Shown piece by piece: positions 22,825 to 34,600 of a DNA stretch of 64,000 bases. A model generated the notes under the pieces. The model ran no database searches, was not told where the DNA came from, and saw only the letters and a program-made list of their open reading frames with translations. The DNA comes from Ancylostoma caninum. Lineage: Eukaryota; Nematoda; Chromadorea; Rhabditida; Ancylostomatidae. Where the stretch lies: NCBI GenBank assembly GCA_037903475.1, contig JBAJFG010000001.1, forward strand, positions 1-64,000. The letters run 5' to 3'. The position numbers and the translations under genes were made by a program. Within the stretch, counting starts at the first letter, position 1; every line of letters starts with the position of its first letter.

Positions 22825-24921
22825 GGTTGGATCAGACTGCGACTGCCACCGGTTTTGATTAATTTACCATTATCAGAGAAAAAAAAGAACGCGATAAATG
22901 GTGCCGTATTCGGAGCAGCAGGCGAGAAATGCACATGCGCATACATAAATATTCAACTCTCGTCGTCTTGGAACAGACTTTGCCATATGGGACATGCGCG
23001 GCACGGAGTGTGTGCTCATCCCAGTGGGATAATACATTGACATGTCAAAGAATATTGGAATAGTTTTAGTTAATTTCTCCAGAAACATTACATCTATAAT
23101 TGCACATGAATCTGGCGTTAGGGGGCAGCTCGCATCTGCCTAATTACCTGTTCAGACTGGTTACAGCAAGAAGCCGAATCGGACCAGAATGGGAACGGTG
23201 GTGCCAACGAATTGTGTGGATACACAGACAGTCAGGGTGTGGCGTCCCCACGCTTGGGTCTAACCACGTGGAACGGCCTCACGCCTGGAGTTTCCTGTAA
23301 AATAAAGGAGACAAAAACCGGTTACTGAGCATCCAGTAGGGCGCCTTCTACCCTTATTTATCTGCTTATTCATGTTTGCTTGCCAATGTATGCCATTTAC
23401 GTTTCCAGCAACGTGCCCGTGGCCTCATGATCAATGATGTTCTAACAATTGCATTTGTGTGCGCCTTTGCGTCAATTTATCATGTCATCCAGGAATTGCG
23501 GACATAGCGGCGATCGGCTCGTTTTTCACCTCACTTCATGGATTTTCTGGCCTGAATCCTTCACTTGGCACTATGGTAGGTGTTCAGCATACCTGTCCCA
23601 GTTGTTTTGTTTATCTCTGCGTGTTTCCTAGCCCAGCCTTCCCTGGGGCCACATTTTCTTCACGTTTGAGCGCTTTATTGAGTTCTGTACTTCGTGTTTT
23701 GAAACAAGTGTCTACATTTCACTTTCCTCCTCCTAAAACGTGTGTCATTAAATGTCCTACTGCCGTTTTTCTTTGAATAATCTCAGTCTGATTCCCCGAG
23801 CAAGTTCCCATGTTCGTTTGGAGTCGATAAAACCGAAACAAATCCAGTTTTGCAAGTCGTCAGTGTAAATCAATGTGCAAAATAGTCCATTGGTGAAATG
23901 TTCTTCAGGATGCTACTAGGGGGTAAATTTGAAATCGGTGCTCCGTTTATCAGCTAGCCCTCTTATTAATTTTCAAGACACGTCCTTGAACACGCAACAT
24001 TCCGACGAGTGTGAGCGTCTAAGGGCTTATTTCGAGAATAATCCATGAGAAATAGATTTTCTGAGCAATGTTCTGGTTGTGCTTTTGCCCATTGAATCAT
24101 ATCGATTCCGCAGCGCTTACTTAGTTTGCATTTTCATGTTCGTCGCTTACAATTAGGTAGACTAGCAAAAACTACAGATGTTTCAGTGGTAGAGGCCACC
24201 CGCACGCGTCACACCATCTATGTGGTCATTTTAAAGAAGGAAGTAGGAGGTTTGGATAGGGATGAGAGTGAGGATATCAATGTGTGGAATGTGAAATATG
24301 GAAAGTGAGTAAAATTGGGTACAAAGTTGCATGTGATGCAAAGAGCACTGCGGATCACGACCACCGGAGTCCACTGCATTTTACGAAGAAAAGTTGAGTA
24401 CTCTGAAATGATGCAGGAACGGATTCATCGAGGCCTTTTTTTGTGCAAAACAGTCTTGGCTGTTCGGCTTCATAATTTCCGCCGCATATGGACTGATAGG
24501 ATGGCGAAGAGGCGGGACGTTGCTGACCTCTAGTGCGACTACACTCCGCGTGGAGTATACGACCGTGGATTGTCTTTACTCTGTACTTTGGCGACATCGA
24601 TTTCGATCCTCATCGACTGTGGTTCGCCGTCGATGGCCCGCATGCAATCGTTACATACCAAAATTGATGCTGCTGTGCGACAGCTTGTAGCATAACTGTG
24701 ATCTAAATGGCGGCTGGGATGTATATGACTATGTCGGGAAATGGGACGTTACCAGACCACTCTGATTGGTGCGTTCAATCAACTTGTCAACCACAGCACT
24801 ATGGTAGCTCCCAATTTTCTCTCACGATGATACACGGCTTGGCGAATCGCTTTCTTCTCGCATTTGATGATATTTAACATTCAACATTTTTCGCAAGCGC
24901 GTCACCGGGTGTAGATAAATG
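22825..24921. other. Intergenic with two weak candidate exons
   Basis: Mostly featureless. Two segments have acceptor, open frame and donor together: 23489-23578 (after CATCCAG, ending ATG|GTAGGT) and roughly 24159-24304 (after AATTAG, ending GGAAA|GTGAGT). The second encodes VVEATRTRHTIYVVILKK, faintly like the start of a PX domain. They do not join in phase to the Tuba-like gene and may belong to an upstream gene I cannot complete. Low confidence. Confidence 0.25.
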
Positions 24922-25392
24922 TTAAATGCAGCAGGAGCTGAAATCCTCGACTCCGAGCTGAGCTGTGGGTGATGAAGTACAGACTCAGCACATCATAAAT
25001 GTGAAACGAACACAGACAATTATGGCTTACCCGCAGAGAAAATGGAACATTCGTCGCGAACACGCCTGGCCGTGTTCGTGCGCGGACGAGTTTTCCCCGG
25101 CGCAAAAAGCCATTGCGATGCGTGTTTGGCGCAAAAGGAAAACGAAATGCATTCAATTCACAGGGTTTCATGGCGGGACTCGGCCAAAACCACGCGCCGC
25201 AATGGCTTTCGCGCCGGGGAAAACTCGTCCGCGCGCGAACACGGCCAGGCGTGTTCGCGACGAATGTTCCATTTTCTCTGCAGGTAAGCCATGATTGTCT
25301 GTGTTCGTTGCACATTTATGATGTGCCGAGTCTGTACTTCACCACCCGCAGCTCAGCTCAGAGTCGAGAATTTCAGCTCCTGCTGCCTTTAA
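24922..25392. mobile_element. 471-bp palindromic MITE, TTAA-ended
   Basis: The two halves are near-perfect inverted copies of about 190-230 bp. Ends read TTAAATGCAGCAGGAGCTGA on the left and the mirror of TTAAAGGCAGCAGGAGCTGA on the right. Internal matched blocks include ACACAGACAATTATGGCTTA and GTTTTCCCCGGCGC. The TTAA tips and the GGCAG that follows are shared with the foldback element at 13861-17292, suggesting one superfamily. Confidence 0.85.
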
Positions 25393-25684
25393 ATGCATTT
25401 GGTGATATGGTTTGTTCTATCTGGCAAAATAGTTCGAGGGTTATTAAGGAGAAGAGCGCATGGAAGTACGTGGTATTTGGAGTGCAGACAAGAAAAGCAG
25501 ACGGTGTAGATGTCAGCTTGGTCTCAATTTATTCATCGTGCTGTTGTAAATCCGGTAGAGAACTTGAAAAGAGTTCATTAATCTCTATACTGAGTCTACT
25601 AATTGCAGTGTCTTTTCATCGACCTACTCTTCAATATGGTGTTTTTAATGGTTACGGTAATTAAACGATGTTTAGGTGGAACAG

Positions 25685-28600
25685 ATGTCCGTTTCGTTCC
25701 CATGTTGGTCTAGAGTGAGTAACGCTGTCGAAGATCCACAAACAAAAACCTCAGTAGCACAAGACCAAGTGATACAGTTGACGGGCGAAGATGGTGACTG
25801 GTGAGACTAACACTGCTTTATCGTTGTGCGCATAACTTCGTAGATGTAGCCAAACTTCTCATGAATCCCTTTCAGGTATACAATTAAAACATTAGATCAA
25901 CAGTTCGGGAGAGTCCCAAAGATCCTCACTAATGTAATCGCCAATCCATTGCGGTGAGAAACAGCAGCTTTAAAAATTTATTGTTCTTCTTGCTGAAGGA
26001 CTTTGCTCATATGCTGACCAGTTTTATAGGTCTCCAAATGAGAAAGTTTTCTGTTCGATAGCACAGTATGATGCACAAAGAGATGGAGATTTGTCTTTTG
26101 GGATATTCACTATACTTGGTAAGCATGTGCTTGAAGTTGTCGTGATAGATAACGAATACCATATTTTTAGTATCTGAATCTGTCACATCTGAAGGCTGGC
26201 ATACAGGTGTCGTTGTCACTGATGCTGGTAAGCGACTCGGTAGTAGCGGAACTTTTCCTGGTACTTACGTCACTGAGGTAAGCTATTGGTAACTTGTAAA
26301 TTCATAGGGTAAATACATTCAATATACGATTGCACCATTGCAAATATGCTTTCGAGACATCCTGGGCTTGCTACCGGTCAATTGCAAGTTTTTAACTCAA
26401 GCGAAAACTCAGTTACTAGAGAGTTCACAGTTTCCGAAGTGATTTAAGGTCTCTTTCATTCCTTTTTTGTTTCCTTCAACAATTCGTGCAAGAAAACGTG
26501 AGCTATGACATTTGCTCTTAGAAAAATCGTTATTTTCCAGTTGGGTGGATTCGTTGCTCCAGCTGTGGCACCCCCGGCTATTCCTACATCATTCACAACC
26601 AACTTTACCGATGTACGGTTCCGGGAACAAGTGGCTAGCAGTTCCAACTATAATGTTCTTCCATATGCCAGAGCAGTTTATCCTTTTACGTAGGTTTCTT
26701 TCGCTCGTAACACTGCATTAGGCATGCTATACTTGACTTTTTTTTTATTCTGTGACTTATTCTCAAGCCAAGAAAATGGACTATTGTCTGAAAAGACTGT
26801 AGTCTATTTTCTTGGTTTAAGTAAAATATGAAGTCGTAATTATGTTGCTGCTATGAAATGTTTGAAGTTTATGGGTTGTGTTACTTGTTTCTTCCAGTGA
26901 AGAATTAGATGAAATCTGTTGCAGGGCAGAATTTCCAAACGAACTTAGCCTCAACGTTGATGACATTGTAACTCTTACCAAAAGGGTCGACAAAGATTGG
27001 CTTGAAGGTAGCTTTACTCGGTGAATACGTTTTTTTTTAGATTCTTGCACTCATTGTTTTAGGTAGTGTGAATGGTAGAACAGGAATATTTCCTCAGTCC
27101 TTTGTTCAAATAGTCGTTGACTTACCGAGCGACGCTAGTGGTGAAACAGACAACAAGCGACATAGTTCCGCTGAGGAGGGTATAGGGTATGTTTTACACT
27201 CCCATCTCGTTATTTCAATAATATTTGGATCATCAGTTATTTATTCGTTCACACACATTCAGTCGTCTTATAAGTTTCCTCGCTTTTTACAATTTGTTTG
27301 CATTTTCTCACTTTTCTCGCGATTGCTCAAGTGTGCATAGTCGTTGAAGAGCGCGTTCTTTTCCGTAAAGCATATTCTCATATTTTATCAGGGTAATTAA
27401 CTTTCATCTAAAGTTGTGATGTCTGAAATTAAAAATACAGCCGGCAAAATGACTCACTAGGCGGACTTTAACTGTACCGAGTGAAGCTTGTTTGCATTGA
27501 ACAAATTACCCCGGTCATTCTTCATCTATATTCATTGTCCACATCGGCCATCGAGCGCTTTCTTCTCATAAACTTCAAAATATGAGGAAAAAAATTCACC
27601 TGAAACACATTTGACAATCTAATATCTACTTTTCATGGCCTTAGATAACCTAGTTATTCTTGTGTTCGTTTTTTTTTGTTCAGACTTCATGTCATCAATT
27701 ATCATTTCCCACAGGTTTGCCATAGTTCGTCATGATTTCGTCGCCAGGCAGAATGACGAACTTACTGTGAAAATGGGTGATTCCGTGAGAATTCTTAAAA
27801 TGGCAAGTGTTTATTGTGTCCTTTATTGTACCCGTTGGAAGATTTTGCCATAATGCAGTCTGGATTTTTCAAGGTGAATACCGACTGGGTTTCTTGCAAG
27901 GATCCAAGCACTGATGCTTCTGGAATTGTGCCAGTTGCTTTTTTAGAAGTGAGTGAATTTCTTCGTTTTTACTGTTGCATTTCATGACGTATAGAGATGT
28001 CTTTAATATGCTTTGCTATGCGTTTTCCCACATCTGTTCGTGTGAATTCTCTTTGGATTTGAAAAATGAGATTCATTTTCCCATTGCAAATGTTAGCGAA
28101 ATGCCTTTTGATATTCATGACCCAACTAAGTCCTGGAGTATTATTTGTGAAGGCTGATACGTCACTTATTTATCTTGAGATGCAACTCAATCACTTCGTT
28201 CATTTAGGTCTATCTAGATGAAGATGAGGAAGACGGACGCGAAGGTTTACCTGCGCATGCTCGTCCGACTAGTATGACTGAACAGAGTGTTAGTTTTGCG
28301 TTTTGCATGTATTTTATCAGAAACATAGCCTGTCCGTTTTTCTTGGGAAATCTTGAATTATCTTTGTCAGTTTTCGACCCTTGCCAGTGCTTCATTCAAT
28401 GCACCACCGTCGATACCAGATTGGCGAACGTCCACGAGGCTCGAAGAGCCTATACAACCCCTTGGTACGTTTTCACTGAATTGCTATTCAGTATTCAATG
28501 TGGGCATTTTCTGGTGTGTATTGTTCTTATTCTATTGTTTCAAATGAATTTGTTCAGCAAGCGCTCAAACTCATGAGTGGGCTACTTTTGGCGACGACTG

Positions 28601-31600
28601 GAACAGCACCACCGAGAAAAAGCCACCCCCCGCCAGACCTCCCCCTCCGAAAGTTGGTTGAAATGTCTCATTTGCAAGAAGGTCCTTTCTAGCAAAGTAC
28701 ATGTTTGTTTCAGAATACAAGTATGTCTCCCTCGGAGATGATATCGGTCACCGAAATGTTCGGCATGGCTGAAAAGCAAGTAAGTTTTCAACTCATTGCT
28801 GTTCTTACCACATGCCTTCGTCTATGAAATGAAATTTTGAAGTCTGCTCCGGTGATTACTGCAACCACTTCGAACGCAAACCTAAACCAAGATGAGAAGC
28901 GTGCAAAGGTTCTGGAAGAGTTGATAAACACTGAGTTGCAGTTTATCACCGACATAAATGCTTATACAGAGGTGGGTTGACCCAATTTCCTCTCGTCTGA
29001 GCACTTTTCCATCGAGCGACTTAATTTTGTTATAGGCCGTAGATGGTAGCACTCGACTTTCAACGAAACAAAAGGTTATTATGAAAAATGGATGCGCGCA
29101 AGTAGTAGAGTTGGCACGTGCACTTGTGCAAGGGCTCACTAACGAACAAAGTAAGTTCTTGTTTTAGGCATTCTCAGTTAGCTTCCATGATATCCTTTCT
29201 ATTCCATCTTGAATCTAATATCTAACCAAATATTACAAATAATAACAATTGTGGTTAATAGCGTACGACTTCCATTTCGGTGTATTAATTCAACCCCTGA
29301 TAGGGTTTCCTTCCTATTCTTAATTTTCTTTTCAACACGAGTGTTAATAAACCTTTCTGTATCTTCTTCACGCAGTTTCATTTATATGAACTTTTTAAAC
29401 TTCTAATCGAAAGTCTTCTGTCCTCTTAAGTGTCATTCCAAGCTTCAATGCCTGGATTCTATTCCTATTCTTTTGTTCTTTCTGGCGATAGTTGACAAAC
29501 TTATTTCCTATGATTACAAGGTACAGAGACTTGTTTTAGTGAAACCGACCGAACAACAGATGATTGGTGAATGCTTCTTGAGGCTCCGAAAATCTTTCGG
29601 TAACACGTACGGATATTATTTCCGCAATATCGACCATATCAATTCGTTACTTATGGCTTCGGTAAGGTTATCAGTTATGTTTTACGTATTAGTATATCTT
29701 ATTTGCTCCTTTTTAGAAAACTGATCCCAAGATTGAGACTGCACTGCGTGAACTTGTGGTTCGAATGCGCGCAAGTGGTGCAGGGGTGTTCGATGCTTCA
29801 ACTGCCGTCAGTCGTCCTGTTCAGCGTTGTGTGAAATATCCACTGTTTCTCAGTGAAATTGCAAAGGTAATTCTTATCCCATTAATTGGTTCTGAGCATG
29901 ACTCTTTTACTTAAATCTCGGATCTGCTAGCTTTGTTCACTCGGATTTTATTTTCTCAAAAGCTCAAAGCGTGGGTCTATACCTCTGCTTGTGGAGTAAC
30001 GGCCAACTCCTCCAATTTTTGGCTGCCTTGAGCAATCTGGAACTTTGCCAAGTAACTCTGCAAAGGGCTTCGCAGCAAATGAGTAAAACAGATTCAAAAT
30101 TGGTGTCACAAACTGCATTTGATGGTATCCATTTCGTTACGGAAGGGCAAACGTCCCAGTTACCCTTGCCTGGTAAGCTAGTTCGTTTTGGTCCGCTCGT
30201 CATGGTTTTAGCTAGGAACTATTCTCATTTTGATTTTGGCCTGTTCATCGAAAATTCCACAGAGAACCATCTCTCTATTACGGCGTTATCGCTTCTTTTT
30301 TCACATTGATATTGTGCAACGATTTCAGTACACAGCTATTACTCATCCCGATCATCCCAAGCTTCTTGAAGCAGTGAAACAGCTATCACATCTTGGTTCA
30401 AAGATGAACGAGAGCAAGAGGAGAAAGGAATTAAGTGAGAACAAACATCTGTACTTGAACATTTGAAATTATGGGGGATAATTGGACTAATTTAGCGCGG
30501 AAGTATAGCGAAGAACAGTCGAACACCTCTCTCGGTGACAAACTTTCGAAATTCACGGTGCATTCTATTAAGAAGAAGACGAACCGCTTTACTTATCGTA
30601 TGGGATCATCACTTGGAGTTGTCAAAGTGGTACGTTTACTGTGTCTTGCACTTTTTGACTTCGCGTATGATCATAGCACCTTTTTTTGAGAAATCGATTT
30701 ATGAATTCTTCAGACGAGAGATGCTGATTTTGATCGTCTTGTGTGCGAATTAGATCAAGCGGAGAGACGATTGGTGCGGTTCAACTATATGCTAGTGATC
30801 TACAGGAAGAAAATGTTTTACGAAACGCGACAATTGATTCAAAAGCGGTTAATTGAGCCACGTGAGTAATTGTTGTTATAGTTTGTTCCAAACTCGACGA
30901 CAATTGAGTACTCTCGTATTCCCTGCTTTTCTTGCATTCCCTTCAATTTCTGCGCAACTTCCAGCGCCTTTTTTTCTTTCTAGCGCTTCTCCAGCGATCG
31001 TTCTCAGTGGTTTAGGCTAAAGTTGACGTATTTATCCAGTTGTCCGAGAAATATTCTGCATAATATGATTTTTTGCCGATTCTAGGACGACGAGAAATAC
31101 CTGGTGTTAGTGCCGATGCACAGACATTTCCTTTCCACGAGATGATCAAAGACTTGGCAATTGATCTCAATAGCAAGTATGCTCTTTTTCAGTAGTTTTT
31201 CACTGTAATTCTCTCTTTTGCGCCTTCCAAAATGTCGTGAGAAAATCATCTGAAAGCCTAGCATCGTCTCTTTTTCAAGACATTACGTTTTTTAGAGTTA
31301 GAGATGAGATTGTCAAGGCATTGCGGGCTATCCCGAAGAAACTGATCCGTAAAAGGAACGACAAGCTCATGGACTACGAAGCAGCCAAGTCCAGCAACAA
31401 AGTGGTGGGTTCTTGTGACGACTGTGTACTCGTGATCATTCTTATTCAAAGCTGGTTCCTTTTCGGGGAAAACTGGTATGCCCGCAAAGGAACCAGCCTT
31501 GAATCGGAATGACCATGATTGTTTGTGGAATTTCACTTCTGTATTTGAGTATGCTAATGGTCTTTTTCAAGAAATCAGACTTCATGTCGAAGTTCAAGGA

Positions 31601-34600
31601 TTTTGAGGCCTTGAACAATCAAGTCAAGCAAACATTGCCGAAAGTCATCGATGTGTTGAACACAGTAAGTTGCTGCGAAGCCTAGTCTAGCCGTTCGGCG
31701 AGTTTGCGCTTATTTTGTAGTTTATGTTCTTCATAATTGTAATTATTCATTTCCTTTTTTATTGTTGCGCATATTTTGAAGCTATCATGTTATTTATCTA
31801 TTTTTGGAGTTTGGTATTCATGTGTGTTTCATTTCAGGTATTGCGAGATGCAATGAAAACAGTTGATGAACTTGATAGTAACTTGATTTCACGTATCCGT
31901 TCGAAGTTCCAAGAGGAGATCACGGCCTATCAGAATGATCCATTAGCGAGTTCGGTTAGTTTAGTCGTACGTCATATTCATTCCCGAAACCTCACAGTTC
32001 CACTGAAGCAAATAATCATGCATTTTTCAAGTCACGCTTAATTGTACCTGGGATGAGCTGTTTCGCCAACTACTACGATCCGGACAGATTAAAACCGCTC
32101 CATAATATCGTGAATAAGGTTTCTTTTACAGTCTACAAACTGCGAATGTATTTGTAAAGGTGTTACTTTCAGGCTTCGAAATTTGTTCGATTAAACAGCA
32201 CAACCACAGCTCCTAGTGCTTTGAAGAGTGAGTTGATTTGTTGGGAAGTTTTGGGTGCTACTGCTTATTTCATTGATGAGTTGCACCTAATTGGTTACTG
32301 AGTAGTATCTTTTCAGATGAGGAAAGCTCGGAAGCGAGATCAGGTAAGCCCCTCGCGGTGTCTTATGATTTTGCCTCTTAAATAAACATTATGTTGTAAT
32401 GTTTCATTTACAGTGGCAGATGATTGGAAAGGTCCTAGTGGGGAGAACCTCGCCTCTACACATAGCGCCGCTGCTCGAGCTCTCGCTGAAAAGAAGGCAT
32501 TCCGCGCGCAAACGGACGAAGAACGGTCCCAAATTTTAGTGAAAGCTGACCTGAAGTACGAAGAGTTAACTTCTTTTTAATCCATGGTTGCTCTTTCAAG
32601 CAATGATATCAGGAACCGCCGAGCGGACATCTATCGATGCATGTCAGAATGGCCAACATCAGCGGAAGCTCTGGAACTGAACAAAGCGAGTGGTAAAATG
32701 CTGATCGTACGACCAGGTGATGCTGTACTGGCTGTCAGAAAGGATCCATGTAACATGTGGTGAGTTCACATGATTGGTCTATTCTGTAGCTCACGAAGAG
32801 CTGAACGGATACAAAATATCCTCTTTGTGTACACTTCACCACAGGGACCTTCGGTTTATGGAGACCATATTTGGTCTCTGACGGTGTTCTGCTTGTGTTG
32901 TCATATTTGAAAGAAGGCTCCTTTGAACGAACCAACACCATGGTAAAAACCTGGGCTCCCAGTTCATTTTTCATTCCGACCCACTCTCACGCTCAGAGAT
33001 GTGTTAAAATCAGCGATGAGCGGATTATCCGTATCCGGTTATCCGTTTTACCGTTATCCGTAGGTTTTATCTTATCCGTTATCCGTACCGTTATCCGTGC
33101 TTTTGGTGGTGCGGTCGTATACGAAAAACTTTTTTCTAGCATAACCATAGCGGGATTTTCGTGCTTCTGAACATTGTCGGGGTCTGGTACACAGCAACTA
33201 TTTTCTGTTTGGAAATTTGGGGCAGCATCTTCGAGCAATACGATTCAGGGAAAAAACGAACTGAATTCGACCGTTGGAGTGTACTCTGACCCATGTAATG
33301 AAGAGAGCTCATTCATCGGTTAAAAACTGAAATCGAGGCGTGAAAAGTGTATTAGTGTTGGAGGGACCAACATTCTATTAGAACAAAATTTCGTCACAGT
33401 AGACCTCTTGGAAGTAGTCTAGGTCGGAAACTTATTGACACCTCTATACTTTTAAATTTATCAACAACGTTCGCTGATGTTTGGCCATTAACGACGTTAA
33501 TATTGGTGACCTCACAACTCACCGATGAGCGGTGCCCTCTTCCTCCCAAGATTCATTTCGACTATCAATGATCCCTAGAAAAAATTGTACTAATTCATCT
33601 CCACAATTCCTATCTCGTTTTTATCATTTTTATTATTGTATAGGATTGCGTCTTGTAGCGTCTGGATCATTTATCCGTTATCCGGTAATTTTTGGTCTAT
33701 CCGTTCGTTATGCGCACCGTTACCTTCGTGGAAAATCTTGTATCCGCTCATCCCTGGTTAACATCTTCGCGCATTTATAAAGCAGGAGGCTATACACTAT
33801 CGTGTCGGTTGTCGGTACTGCTGTACTTAGAAGATTCGTCACCTATGCCAGATCCCTTATCTCGCTGCATGTATGCAGTGAATGCGGTCATCTGATATGT
33901 GAAAGAGGCGGAGAGACCTTTGAGTTAAAGATTGAACGTGCATCGACGAGCACTCACTCATCCACCCTTCTAGCAATACATTCGCTAAGGGGGAGGAGAA
34001 TCATCGAGACAAAAGAAATTAAGCGATGCAAACGGAAGAACCAGAGGTCAAGCGAGATCAACAGTAGTACCAGTGGAGGGTCTCGTTATTTACTTCTTGA
34101 ACGATTGCGAAAGCCAGTAGGTAAGAGATGATCGCTGTATTACGAATCTTTAAATAGCCAATGTTGTTGTTTATTGGTAAGCATTGTATGTATCGTTAAG
34201 ACTTTCTTCAGATCTGACGAAGGCGATGTGCTCCTATAGCTAATCAAATATACATGGAGCTCTTATCTTGTGCTGAGTCAAAACATGACCATTTCGCTTT
34301 TCACCCAGTTTCGCTTCATGTCAGAAGGGCTCCCCAGTTGTCGATTGATCGAGAGCAGAGTTAACCGTTTCAAGTTAGCAGTGATGGGGGGGGGGAGTGT
34401 TGCAAAGGGTTAGGAATTTGCATCTGTGCAAAAGTTGGGTGTCACGCCTTCATGGACGCATTGTATGGAGGAGAGATTTCGTTGTGGGGAATGAGTTTTT
34501 CTCTGTAGAATAGGGGGAGGTCGATTAGATGTCAATTTTCCATCATCACCATGTTCTACTCTGATTCATGGGAGTCGAATAGGGTCGATCGGGCTTGCAT

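Noticed and set aside
24922..25392. Bidirectional gene pair suggested by long frames on both strands
   Set aside because: The 471-bp block is one palindrome, so the two strands necessarily encode the same frames.
29950..30230. Open frames in the intron between DH exons 29717-29866 and 30329-30434
   Set aside because: Skipping them joins EIAK to YTAITHPDHP in phase and gives a normal DH domain; they are probably a repeat inserted in the intron.
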